Source of the DNA: Bdellovibrionales bacterium RIFOXYC1_FULL_37_79
GTDB taxonomy: Bacteria; Bdellovibrionota; Bacteriovoracia; Bacteriovoracales; Bacteriovoracaceae
DNA: 51,407 nucleotides
NCBI GenBank assembly: GCA_001770015.1
Contig: MEQB01000020.1
Location: forward strand, 1-51,407
Reading direction: 5' to 3'
Under the pieces are notes generated by a model, which was not told the origin of the DNA, did no database searches, and saw nothing but the letters and a program-made list of their open reading frames with translations. Shown piece after piece: positions 1 to 6,705 of the stretch. Positions within the stretch are counted from its first letter, which is position 1; each line of letters opens with the position of its first letter. Made by a program: the position numbers and the translations under genes.

Positions 1-15
1 TGAATCCTCACTTAA

Positions 16-510
16 TTATCGACCTTGAAATTGGAAATCGAAGCTATATTTAGTGCTTTCAATATAGATTTGCTTATCTAGACTTTTCCATATGAATTTA
101 TTTGAATCTTTCACAGAAAATTGACTATAAAGTTGTAAGGCAGATTCACCACTTAAATGAAATGAGGCTGACTCTGTACTTTCAGACAGTGTGCTATTGG
201 AGCCTGATATTAGCTCAATACTGCAATCACTAAACTGAATCCTGGAGGGTTCCATCATAAGAGGTACTACACAAGTAATAGTGAAGTCCTCAGTAGAAAT
301 AATTTTCACTGGAGATTTGTAAGGTCGTTGAGTAATTGGAACATTTAGAAACTCAAAAAAGATTGCAGCTTCATATGGCCCACTTTGCGTTGGGTTATCT
401 TTAATGTTAATCCAAAGATTTGAATTTTCGTTAAATACTCCAACAACTTGCGACGCATGGGCTGAAGAAAAGAAGATTAAACCAAAAACAAATAAAACAA
501 TTTTTTCCAT
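16..510 (-). CDS. Secreted hypothetical protein, 164 aa
   Basis: I do not recognise this protein. Its first ~19 residues are a typical Sec signal peptide (one Lys, a hydrophobic run rich in Val/Phe/Leu, then AHA before SQV), so it is probably periplasmic or exported. The mature part is rich in Ser, Thr and Phe with alternating hydrophobic stretches, which suggests beta structure. It contains two cysteines (in the TITC and DCSIE segments) that could pair. It has no lipobox. It lies at the window edge and its stop codon is inside the window. No operon partner is evident. The existence of the gene is fairly sure; its function is unknown. Confidence 0.7.
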   Translation of the reverse strand: MEKIVLFVFGLIFFSSAHASQVVGVFNENSNLWINIKDNPTQSGPYEAAIFFEFLNVPITQRPYKSPVKIISTEDFTITCVVPLMMEPSRIQFSDCSIELISGSNSTLSESTESASFHLSGESALQLYSQFSVKDSNKFIWKSLDKQIYIESTKYSFDFQFQGR

Positions 511-518
511 AGTTCAGT

Positions 519-713
519 TTATACAACTTTATTTACGATTTCGCAAAATATATCAGATACCGAAGTTCTTGATGAAGTCTGATTTAAATCGAACTCAGTA
601 ATACTAAATCGACCACTTTTTCGCTGATCAAAATTAAAATACGAAATTAATTTAACAAATCTTGTAGGATGGTCTGTGGCTCTGTGCTTTATAAAATTAA
701 TGTTTGGGTACAA
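519..713 (-). CDS. Short ORF, possibly a gene fragment (64 aa)
   Basis: An open frame of 64 codons lies directly upstream of and on the same strand as the secreted protein at 16-510, with an 8-bp gap. It has no recognisable domain and no clear ribosome-binding site. The composition (many Phe, Arg, Ser) does not look random, and it may be the remnant of a longer gene in this degraded zone. It could equally be noise. Confidence 0.2.
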   Translation of the reverse strand: MYPNINFIKHRATDHPTRFVKLISYFNFDQRKSGRFSITEFDLNQTSSRTSVSDIFCEIVNKVV

Positions 714-796
714 AAGGGTTCAAACGGAGCCGTCTCCGTTTAAGAACTCCTTGCGTTCTATGGGGGTCATCTCTTGTCATAAATATTTCTTCCATT

Positions 797-1342
797 CTAA
801 TTCTTTTTCAATTTTTCTACTAAATCCTCAAAGGCCCAAAGAGCATTTTCCCCCTCACACCATTTTTTGATACTTGCAAAATTAACGTCCTGTTCTTGAG
901 CGACAAGTACAGCCTGATTCAAGCCTTCCATACTTTTAAAATAAATATAAGAAGCAAGACGATCTTTCACACAATCTGTTGGAGAAAAAATTTTAATAAT
1001 AGTTTTTCCAATTTTAACTTCTTGAGGTTTGATTAAATAATCTTCACCAATTCCAAGTGGTGGCCCCCCAGGAAATTCGATGAGAAGATGCTTACACTCA
1101 GGATGAGCATATCTTCGAGCATCAAATTTCATAAATCCAATCTCGTTCATTGCTTCTTCTAGGCCTTCTGTAAACATACTTGCACGAACAAAATCAAGAT
1201 CGCCTGAGCGATAAAGACCTTTTGTATAAATGGCAACGACAGCACCACCAACAAGGATTGTATCAATCCCTTTTTCCTTTAAGTGAACTGCAACATATTT
1301 CCAAAGTTCTTCCTCTGTACAAGTTTTTAATTTGATTTTCAA
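797..1342 (-). CDS. Nucleotidyltransferase-fold protein (possible toxin of a wHTH-NTase pair)
   Basis: About 180 aa. The N-terminal part carries a nucleotidyltransferase-like signature: a hydrophobic strand ending in VGGAVVAIYT, followed about 13 residues later by GDLDFV. That gives the Gly-Gly and Asp-x-Asp elements of the DNA polymerase beta superfamily (AbiEii/MenA/DUF6036-like). A later SPTDCVKDRLASY segment resembles the helix found in these proteins. An upstream TTG at 1363 would overlap the preceding gene, but the TTG at 1342 has an AAGGGGA ribosome-binding site about 7 bases upstream and starts just after the preceding stop, so I prefer it. Its partner is the winged-helix protein immediately upstream. 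By analogy with AbiE-type pairs it may be a toxin acting on RNA or nucleotides, but this is inference. Confidence 0.7.
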   Translation of the reverse strand: MKIKLKTCTEEELWKYVAVHLKEKGIDTILVGGAVVAIYTKGLYRSGDLDFVRASMFTEGLEEAMNEIGFMKFDARRYAHPECKHLLIEFPGGPPLGIGEDYLIKPQEVKIGKTIIKIFSPTDCVKDRLASYIYFKSMEGLNQAVLVAQEQDVNFASIKKWCEGENALWAFEDLVEKLKKN

Positions 1343-1343
1343 G

Positions 1344-1691
1344 TTATGTTCCCCTTCTGCCAATCACTGGCTTACCTTTTGCTCTTGGACGACGACGAGT
1401 AGGGAAAAGTTTTTCATGGTCAGAAAGAGGGAGTGATTCGTAATATATTTTAATAATCTCTATAAAAGGTTTTATGACGGGAGACTTCATGTTAAAAAAA
1501 TAAACTCTTGTGCGGCCAACTTTTTTGGAAACAAGTATACCAGCTCTCTCAAAGCGATCGAGTTGATTTTGGATTGGACTTAAGGCCAGCTCTAAATCGT
1601 TAGCAATAGCAGACGCATGAATTTCACCATGATGATAAACATAAAGCAGAACAAAAACGGCTGTATTATTTCCAAAAATATCTTTAAGCAT
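1344..1691 (-). CDS. Winged-helix transcriptional regulator paired with the nucleotidyltransferase
   Basis: 115 aa. Residues ~1-75 read as an ArsR/MarR-type winged helix: an N-terminal helix, then an HTH around HASAIANDLELALSPIQNQLDRFE and a wing (ILVSKKVGRTRVYFFN). The C-terminus ends in a strongly basic RRRPRAKGKP tail. It is the first gene of a two-gene unit with the nucleotidyltransferase and ends 1-2 bases before that gene's likely start. A small DNA-binding protein in front of a nucleotidyltransferase is the arrangement of AbiE-like toxin-antitoxin systems, so it is probably the antitoxin and autorepressor. A palindrome suited to autorepression lies just upstream (1704-1718). Confidence 0.75.
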   Translation of the reverse strand: MLKDIFGNNTAVFVLLYVYHHGEIHASAIANDLELALSPIQNQLDRFERAGILVSKKVGRTRVYFFNMKSPVIKPFIEIIKIYYESLPLSDHEKLFPTRRRPRAKGKPVIGRRGT

Positions 1692-1703
1692 GACTTATTA
1701 TAC

Positions 1704-1718
1704 ACCTATATATTAGGT
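1704..1718. promoter_or_regulatory. Palindrome ACCTA-TATAT-TAGGT, candidate operator
   Basis: A perfect 5-bp inverted repeat around a 5-bp AT centre, with imperfectly matching TATA flanks on both sides, starts 13 bp upstream of the winged-helix regulator's start codon. The position overlaps the expected promoter, so autorepression by that regulator is the simple reading. No binding evidence exists. Confidence 0.4.
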
Positions 1719-1895
1719 TATACAACCTTGTTTTTAGTAAAACAACAATGCTTAGTTTAATAATTCTCCAGAGAGTTCTCCATGTGGAGAAACGTGGGTC
1801 AGAGATTGGAGAACGCCAAATATTGTTATTGCGGTAGAGTTATTTCAAGTCGTTATCTTTGGAGAATGCAAAACAAGCCGTTCGAAAGCTTTCAC
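1719..1895. other. Gene-free stretch with repeated TTCTCC/GGAGAA hexamers
   Basis: No credible ORF is present. The stretch carries TTCTCC at 1764 and 1776 and GGAGAA at 1786, 1808 and 1861, which gives several possible hairpins; the 1776/1786 pair is the tightest. It then runs into the tRNA-Ser-like direct repeat (1880-1910). The hexamers match the last bases of a tRNA-Ser acceptor stem, so the stretch may be a worn recombination site. Confidence 0.3.
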
Positions 1896-1910
1896 ACCGT
1901 CTCCGCCATT
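1880..1910 (+). repeat. tRNA-Ser-3'-end-like direct repeat, copy 1
   Basis: This 31-bp sequence matches 6674-6704 at 27 of 31 positions without gaps. It starts with GTTCGAA and ends with TCTCCGCCATT, the same words that begin the T-loop and end the acceptor/CCA of the tRNA-Ser genes in this window, so it resembles a duplicated tRNA 3' end (attachment-site scar). It has no intact T-stem or rest of a tRNA. Confidence 0.5.
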
Positions 1911-2040
1911 GTTAAACTTTTTTCGGCCACCAACATCTGAGATCGTGGGGTTTATTTCTATGAAAACAGTCTTGGAGTTCAAAAGTTCAAATAAATATTT
2001 ATAAGATTTTTTTTAGCATCAGCATGCCGACCATTCTAAG
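1896..2040 (+). repeat. Dispersed repeat, copy A (leader and start of a DUF4160 gene)
   Basis: This stretch matches 6109-6236 closely. Both copies share CCACCAACATCTGAGATCG, a following GTGGGGTTT, a shared AAGTTCAAATAAATATTTAT block and the first codons of a DUF4160-type gene. Copy A carries about 20 extra bases in the middle. It looks like the 5' region of a duplicated gene. Confidence 0.75.
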
Positions 2041-2137
2041 AGAAGCTAGTTTTCGTTTTTTATTTTATAGTCGAGAAAGGATAGAACCACCTCATATTCA
2101 TGTTATAGGTCATGATGGTGAAATAAAGGGAGTCTAG
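2024..2137 (+). pseudogene. Truncated DUF4160 protein (37 codons)
   Basis: The frame reads MPTILREASFRFLFYS, then EPPHIHV and DGEIKGV, then stop. This is the recognisable N-terminal half of the DUF4160 family (MPtI.R..gfrF.fys..., PPHIHV, dgeaK), whose members are normally about 80 aa. The stop falls exactly where the family continues with a conserved Trp-Leu segment, so the gene is cut short, probably by deletion. DUF4160 genes commonly stand directly before a DUF2442 gene, as here (3-bp gap), and the pair is often considered a toxin-antitoxin candidate. With half of DUF4160 missing, the pair is probably no longer functional. Confidence 0.75.
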
Positions 2138-2140
2138 AAA

Positions 2141-2458
2141 GTGAATATCATGAGTAATTCAGCTCACAAAGTTGAACTTGATGAATTATCAATAACCAAA
2201 CTTGAAGTAACAGAATACCTGTTAATAGCATATATAAGTGATGGAAGAATTATTTCAATTCCCGTTGCTTGGTTTGAAGCTTTAAGAAATGCTACGTTAG
2301 ATCAACTTAAAAATTTAGAAATTTCACCATCGGGTTATGGCGTACATTGGCCAGATGTTGATGAGGATATATCAGTAAAAGCATTTTTAGGGATCAAGAA
2401 AAACTTATATGGGGTTGACGGAAGGTCTTTCTATGTTATTTTAGACAGTATGTTTTGA
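2141..2458 (+). CDS. DUF2442 family protein
   Basis: 105 aa. The sequence has the DUF2442 pattern: two N-terminal beta strands, SDGRIISIPVAWFEAL, a short helix, then SPSGYGVHWPDVDEDISVKAFLG. The family is small, compact and probably DNA- or protein-binding, and is typically encoded immediately after DUF4160. The start is either GTG at 2141 (GGAG nine bases upstream) or the in-frame ATG at 2150. Its C-terminal ~20 aa beyond the family end appear to be an extension. The last 23 bp overlap the converging gene on the other strand. The family call is firm; the molecular role is unknown. Confidence 0.8.
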   Translation: MNIMSNSAHKVELDELSITKLEVTEYLLIAYISDGRIISIPVAWFEALRNATLDQLKNLEISPSGYGVHWPDVDEDISVKAFLGIKKNLYGVDGRSFYVILDSMF

Positions 2459-2768
2459 TAAATGTGGTTGTCTCATGTAGATCTTTCAGGTTCTCTTGGA
2501 GAAGAAGCGCAAATTGACTTCGTTCCTCACCCATTTTGTTAATAAATTCAATTTCTTCTTCAGTATCCATTCGATCATCTGATAAGTTGTCCAAGTATGC
2601 AGAATGATTTTTTATGGCTTGCTCAAGTACGCCAATTGATTTTGCCATCAAGATAGTGTGATCATAAATTTCATTGCAATTAATCCCTGATTTATTGGTT
2701 GTTTCGTCAGAAGCGAACGTGCCATGTGATAAAATTAAAGAAGCAAGAATTGTTATCAATGTTCTCAT
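2436..2768 (-). CDS. Small secreted helical protein
   Basis: 110 aa. It has a Sec signal peptide (MRTLITILASLILSHGTFAS) and a mature part that is charged and helical, with one Cys near the start (NCNE) and one near the end (TYCLK) that could form a disulfide bridging the two ends. It is probably periplasmic. A good ribosome-binding site (AGGAGG in the complement, just upstream of 2768) supports the start. It converges on the DUF2442 gene with overlapping stops. I do not recognise a family. Confidence 0.7.
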   Translation of the reverse strand: MRTLITILASLILSHGTFASDETTNKSGINCNEIYDHTILMAKSIGVLEQAIKNHSAYLDNLSDDRMDTEEEIEFINKMGEERSQFALLLQENLKDLHETTTFIKTYCLK

Positions 2769-2800
2769 TTTTCCTCCTACTGATTAATAACTGTATTTTC

Positions 2801-2818
2801 TGTGATAAATATATCACA
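2801..2818. promoter_or_regulatory. Near-perfect 18-bp palindrome, candidate operator
   Basis: TGTGATAAA followed by TATATCACA lies between two divergent genes (2768 leftward, 2937 rightward). The half-site resembles CRP/FNR-family half-sites (TGTGA/TCACA), but the spacing between TGTGA and TCACA is 8 rather than the usual 6. It could serve the adjacent DUF4423-like regulator instead. Confidence 0.35.
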
Positions 2819-2936
2819 AGTGCGCCTTTAATATGCTGAGAAGAGAAATTTGTCTATGGTTGGAAATGAACCTAAAAAGATCATATTCGGCTACAAAATC
2901 GTAACAGTTTTCTAGAAGAGGTATTATAATTTATTT

Positions 2937-3908
2937 ATGAAAAAGTTACTTAATGAAATACTGGTTGCCGTAAGGGATAATTTTTCTCAAAACTATATCA
3001 ACGAAAAACTTGGTTATTCATACAATAAAGTTTCTAAGTGGGAAAGGGGGCAGGACGCTATTACGCTTGAGCAGTTTGTATTATTATGTGAGGCATGTAA
3101 TAAAAAAGATAAATTAAACTTGGCGCTAGTAAGAGTTTTGGGAATTCGCGAAAATTTATCTCACTCAAAAATTCTCTTTAGGTATCTAATTAAAGAGTTA
3201 TCTGATTTTGAGGTGACGAAAATAATTAATATCTCAGAGGCTACTCTCAAGAGGTGGAAAAATAATAAATATCCACCATCTTTTTTGGCGATATTAAAAT
3301 TAATTGATTATCATAAAAGCTTACCTCAATTTTTAAGTTACATAGTAAATATTGATAAAGTTCCTATGATAAAAGGGGAAGTTGAAAGATTGAAAACTAA
3401 AAAAGGATATTTCTTTGAAAATCCTTTAGCGGAAGTCATGGTCTATATTCTAGAAATGGAGGAATACAAGAAACAAAATAAACATGATGATAATTATGTT
3501 GCAATGCTGTTAAATATCTCAATCGATGATGAACAAAAATATCTAAAACAACTTCTAAATATTGGAATGATCAGAAAACAAAAAAACAAGTATATTCCCA
3601 TTTACATGGATGAATTCAACACTTCTTTCTATTCTGATACGTACGATTTAAAATTTAACAATTTGCTAAAAGAGTTTTGGCTTAAAAGAGCATTGGAGAT
3701 TCTTGGTAATCTTCAAAACGATGCTGTGAAAAATATTTTCATGAATCAAACACAGCTAATTAGCATTGAGGCAGATAGGCAAATAAAAAAAGAACTGAAC
3801 GATTGTTTTCATAAGATAGCTCTTATTTGCAAAGAAGATCGGGGGAATAAAGAATTGATTAGAGCCGTTAATTTTCAATATATTACTTGCATTAAATCAT
3901 CTCTATGA
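2937..3908 (+). CDS. TIGR02147/DUF4423-like transcriptional regulator
   Basis: 323 aa. Residues ~8-45 form an XRE-type helix-turn-helix (INEKLGYSYNKVSKWERGQDAIT). A second HTH-like segment follows at ~95-115 (NISEATLKRWKNNKYPPS). From ~180 onward the arrangement (a helix-turn-helix-like 'isiddeqKYLKQLLNIGMIRK' segment, a short strand, and a long helical end with F-x-N-Q-T-Q) resembles the C-terminal domain of the TIGR02147/DUF4423 regulators that are unusually abundant in Bdellovibrio relatives. It is a stand-alone gene. It is probably a cytoplasmic DNA-binding regulator; its targets are unknown. The C-terminal assignment is a resemblance, not a profile hit. Confidence 0.6.
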   Translation: MKKLLNEILVAVRDNFSQNYINEKLGYSYNKVSKWERGQDAITLEQFVLLCEACNKKDKLNLALVRVLGIRENLSHSKILFRYLIKELSDFEVTKIINISEATLKRWKNNKYPPSFLAILKLIDYHKSLPQFLSYIVNIDKVPMIKGEVERLKTKKGYFFENPLAEVMVYILEMEEYKKQNKHDDNYVAMLLNISIDDEQKYLKQLLNIGMIRKQKNKYIPIYMDEFNTSFYSDTYDLKFNNLLKEFWLKRALEILGNLQNDAVKNIFMNQTQLISIEADRQIKKELNDCFHKIALICKEDRGNKELIRAVNFQYITCIKSSL

Positions 3909-4079
3909 TTTGGGATATCATCTTTTTTATCTGACGGTCCATACCGAGAACACGAGAACCGATCCGATAACAATTTGTGAATAATCTTGTAACAATGGGA
4001 AATTAGTGAATAAAAACTCAGGATTTTGCTTGAAAAAATTCTATATCTTGCGCTTAATGTCCGCCATTTCTCGATATCG

Positions 4080-4739
4080 TTAGGTGTTTATTTTAAATTG
4101 CGTTAAGCCTCTATTTAATTTGTATTGAATTTTGTTTTCTAAAAAAATTTCAATTCTTCTAAATTTATCACCATGAATTAAAGATTTATTTTTTTGAACT
4201 TCAAACTTAGCAACCTCAGGGAACATATCGTAAATTTCAATTCTCTTTAAGGCCTCTTTGCCTAGAAATTTATTTTTTTCTATGCTTTGAAGCGTGCTGA
4301 GCGGTATGTCGAATGCATGTGAAAAATCTCTTATCGAAATCCCCAATTCTTTTCTAAAGAAAAGATAATTTACATTTTCATATTCTGATTCTATGCTGGC
4401 TTCAAAGATAAAAGATGAAGGCCCCTTTTGGCCAATAGTAGATAGTAAAATTAATTCATTATCTTCATCTTCAGAAATATTAAATTTTCTACAATATTCT
4501 TTATAAGCGGGATTTTCTCGGGAAGGTATTCTGTCTTTAAAGGACGAAAAAAGCTTAATAGACTTATAAGTTCGTTTTTTTAGTGGTAAATCAGGACCTA
4601 TTGGAATTGCATTCTTGGAATATGCATATTCCTTATTGTACTCAAAAATGTAATTAGGACCGTCTTTTGTTAAGTCACCAACTAAAATTCGAGATGCTCT
4701 TTTTTCTAAATAAATATTTAATTTGCGTATTTTTTTCAT
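4080..4739 (-). CDS. HipS-like domain fused to an HTH (antitoxin of a HipBST-like system)
   Basis: 219 aa. Residues ~1-115 match the small N-terminal subdomain of HipA, which exists as a separate protein HipS in HipBST systems: VGDLTKDGPNYIFEY, the IPIGPDLPL segment, and an LLSTIGQKGPSSFIFEA end. After it comes an XRE-like HTH (~130-165; LGISIRDFSHAFDIPLSTLQ), equivalent to HipB. It therefore appears to be a HipS-HipB fusion that neutralises the kinase and represses the operon. It starts 1 bp after the end of the kinase gene, so it is co-translated as the second gene. Known HipBST operons have hipB, hipS, hipT as three genes with the kinase last, so the order and the fusion are both unusual. 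Confidence 0.75.
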   Translation of the reverse strand: MKKIRKLNIYLEKRASRILVGDLTKDGPNYIFEYNKEYAYSKNAIPIGPDLPLKKRTYKSIKLFSSFKDRIPSRENPAYKEYCRKFNISEDEDNELILLSTIGQKGPSSFIFEASIESEYENVNYLFFRKELGISIRDFSHAFDIPLSTLQSIEKNKFLGKEALKRIEIYDMFPEVAKFEVQKNKSLIHGDKFRRIEIFLENKIQYKLNRGLTQFKINT

Positions 4740-4740
4740 A

Positions 4741-5661
4741 TTAAATTTCGTTAACTCTTTTTAAGATAATTTTTTTGAATGCAGTTTTTCGATTTTTTGA
4801 AATAGTTGATGTTTCAACAATTTGGGTTATTAGGTTTAGATGCTTTTTAATTTTATCGATAAAATTATCAACAATTTCTTCATAGTTCAATCTTTTGAAC
4901 TCTATGATGTAGTCTATCAAAGTAGGTTCTTTAGATAATGAGGTATAAATTTTTCCTACTGGATTTAGATCAGCATCCAACAATATTGAGCTTTCAATTC
5001 CGATATAGCTGGGATTGTCGTATATTGGTGAAAGCTGAAACTTGGATGGTCCCGTTTGAATTAATCCAATATTTCTTCCATGACGATCATGATTACCAAT
5101 TAAAGAATCTGCTAGCACCATTTCTATGAAACTTTTTATATCTATTAATTTTCCAGTTTGATTAAATATAATTTGAACAAGATTCTCGCAGTTATATTCT
5201 TCGTTGTTTTTTAAAAAATGATAAATATGCACTAGATTTGAAGGGGTAGATTTTTTAATAAAATTTTTAGTAACAAATGTCGGAATCTGATCGTTATATT
5301 TAATCATGCAAAATTCCGTAATGTTGATACCAAGTATTTGAAAAATTTTATTACTTATCCATTCAACTTCGGGTAGCTCTGGATAATCCGGTTGTTGCAT
5401 TTTGAGGATATACTGTTGACCTGCAATCTCGGCAGAATACTTTTTAAATGCGCCATGGAAAAAGCTTGTGTTTAAGTTTGATATACTACTCAAGTTTTCT
5501 GGTTCCTTAGAGTTTTGTTTAAGTGTGAGATTTGCGAAATCCTCTAAGGAATCTTGAACTTTGAAATATTTATCAAAGCAGGCTTGGTGTAATCCATGTT
5601 TTGATAAATCTGCAGGGTGAATTTTCGAATAGCAAATATAGCAAAAAGGTAAATGTATCAT
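4741..5661 (-). CDS. HipT/HipA-like Ser/Thr kinase toxin with N-terminal Cys/His motif
   Basis: About 306 aa. Kinase features (numbered from the upstream TTG): Gly-rich loop region HGAFKKYSAEI (~71-81), ATP-binding lysine YILK89, catalytic GNHDRHGRN with D194 and N199, and the metal-binding LSPIYDN with D217. The HipA N-subdomain 1 is missing here and is encoded by the next gene, as for HipT. A Ser-Ser-Ile-Ser stretch at 60-63 resembles the autophosphorylation motif of HipT. Unusual: residues 9-30 hold Cys9-x2-Cys12...His27-x2-Cys30, a possible zinc knuckle. The start is either ATG at 5661 or TTG at 5667; there is no ribosome-binding site because an operator overlaps the start, so a leaderless transcript is possible. 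Confidence 0.75.
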   Translation of the reverse strand: MIHLPFCYICYSKIHPADLSKHGLHQACFDKYFKVQDSLEDFANLTLKQNSKEPENLSSISNLNTSFFHGAFKKYSAEIAGQQYILKMQQPDYPELPEVEWISNKIFQILGINITEFCMIKYNDQIPTFVTKNFIKKSTPSNLVHIYHFLKNNEEYNCENLVQIIFNQTGKLIDIKSFIEMVLADSLIGNHDRHGRNIGLIQTGPSKFQLSPIYDNPSYIGIESSILLDADLNPVGKIYTSLSKEPTLIDYIIEFKRLNYEEIVDNFIDKIKKHLNLITQIVETSTISKNRKTAFKKIILKRVNEI

Positions 5662-5724
5662 ATACAATACAATATATTATAGTATTGTATATAATACAAC
5701 ATAATTTTGTATCATATACAATAC
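5655..5724. promoter_or_regulatory. Three 16-bp operator copies with exact 27-bp spacing upstream of the HipT-like gene
   Basis: GTATCATATACAATAC occurs at 5655-5670 and identically at 5709-5724. The same site with one change lies in reverse orientation at 5682-5697 (reads GTATTGTATATAATAC on the + strand). The starts are 27 bp apart each time, so the outer pair is in direct and the middle in inverted orientation. The first copy covers the start codon of the toxin gene. This is the expected arrangement for cooperative autorepression by the HTH-containing antitoxin. Confidence 0.7.
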
Positions 5725-6108
5725 AAAACAAGCCGGTTTAGTAATTTTAAGATGTTAGGCAGAGAAAATGTAAATAAAAAAATCCTAAATAATGCTAATG
5801 ACCTAATCAGAATGAGGTAATAATTAATTAAGCAGCTATATTATTATCTATTACGGATGGTTATTGGAAGAAATAGGAATTAGGATGGCGATGTGTTACC
5901 TATTGAGTAAATATATTTTTAGAGCTAAAATTTAAAAATAATGAAAGAGCTAGAGAAAAAGTCTGGAAAAAAGGTTTCAACTAAAGAAAATTTTAAAATA
6001 ATTACTGAATCAGAAAAGAAAAAGTTATTAAAGAAAAAATAGAATGTGCTTGCCTATGCTTGGTATTTGTAAAAAAGCTATGATAATCAATACAAATTTC
6101 TAAGAAAT
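5725..6108. other. AT-rich intergenic stretch
   Basis: Apart from a doubtful 33-codon frame (5941-6042) I see nothing functional here. The base composition is even more AT-rich than its surroundings, in keeping with a decayed region between the Hip operon and repeat copy B. Confidence 0.4.
5941..6042 (+). CDS. Possible 33-aa Lys-rich peptide
   Basis: ATG to TAG, 33 codons, extremely rich in Lys and Glu (ends LLKKK). There is no convincing ribosome-binding site and no homologue that I recognise. It may be a fragment of a longer lost gene or chance in AT-rich DNA. Confidence 0.15.
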   Translation: MKELEKKSGKKVSTKENFKIITESEKKKLLKKK

Positions 6109-6236
6109 ACCGTCTTCGTCATTGTTGAATTTTTTTTTGCCACCAACATCTGAGATCGTGGGGTTTAAAAAAAGTTCACAAGTTCAAATAAATATTTATA
6201 AGATTTTTTTAGGATCAGCATGCCGATCATTCTTAG
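6109..6236 (+). repeat. Dispersed repeat, copy B
   Basis: Second copy of the sequence at 1896-2040. It keeps the CCACCAACATCTGAGATCG block and the DUF4160 start (MPIILR), but the DUF4160 frame ends after seven codons and runs directly into the Fic remnant. The sharp junction at about 6236 marks a past rearrangement. Confidence 0.75.
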
Positions 6237-6614
6237 GATTTGAAGTTGGTCGTTACATCAGTTTAGAAAAAATTATCGAAGAAAATAATGAGCGGTATTA
6301 TGAAACTTTGGAGCAAAGCTCTCAAGGATGGCACAAAGGAACTCACGATCCATGGCTTTTTATCAATTTTCAAAACGGCATACAAAGAGTTTGAAGGGAG
6401 AGTGGGGGAAATTCAAACACCAAAAGGAAGTAAAACCGGATTAATAATAACCGCACTAGAGAAGCAGCTTGGAAAGTTTTCGGTTGCTGATTTGCAGAAG
6501 GCCTGCCCTGCAACAAGCACTTATATGATTCGAAAGGTTTTAAAAAATCTCAAAAAAGAGGGCAAAGTTGAGTGTCTTGGTCGAGGAAAAGATGCTTTCT
6601 GGAAAAAGATCTAG
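6236..6614 (+). pseudogene. Fic family remnant: C-terminal part only, frameshifted
   Basis: From 6236 the frame reads GFEVGRYISLEKIIEENN and YYETLEQSSQGWHKGTHD, the typical helices following the Fic active-site region. The frame is then lost near 6355-6375, and the next frame continues KTAYKEFEGRVGE and a C-terminal winged helix (FSVADLQKACPATSTYMIRK, GRGKDAFWKK). Joining the two frames gives a continuous Fic C-terminus. The catalytic HxFx(D/E)GNGR motif and everything before it are absent. An ATG at 6288 could still make a 108-aa protein carrying the winged helix alone, so residual expression is possible, but AMPylation activity is not. Confidence 0.8.
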
Positions 6615-6673
6615 GTTTAATAGGTAATGAGTGTTCTATGATGTTTCCAAGTTTAAAAACATGGAAGTAAGTA

Positions 6674-6704
6674 GTTCGAAACCTTTCACACATTCTCCGT
6701 CATT
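6674..6704 (+). repeat. tRNA-Ser-3'-end-like direct repeat, copy 2
   Basis: Matches 1880-1910 at 27 of 31 positions. Read in the other direction (minus strand) it follows the lipoprotein gene 6706-7194 exactly as the real tRNA-Ser(CGA) 3' end follows the dead paralogue at 17.2-17.6 kb. The spacer is conserved too (GATTATTAAAAA followed by TGRCGGAGAA), so this is very probably a degraded tRNA-Ser acceptor end. Confidence 0.6.
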
Positions 6705-6705
6705 T

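Noticed and set aside
1719-6704. Chromosomal integron cassette array (attC sites)
   Set aside because: Genes lie in both orientations, the repeats match a tRNA-Ser end better than attC, and no paired R'/R'' boxes could be aligned.
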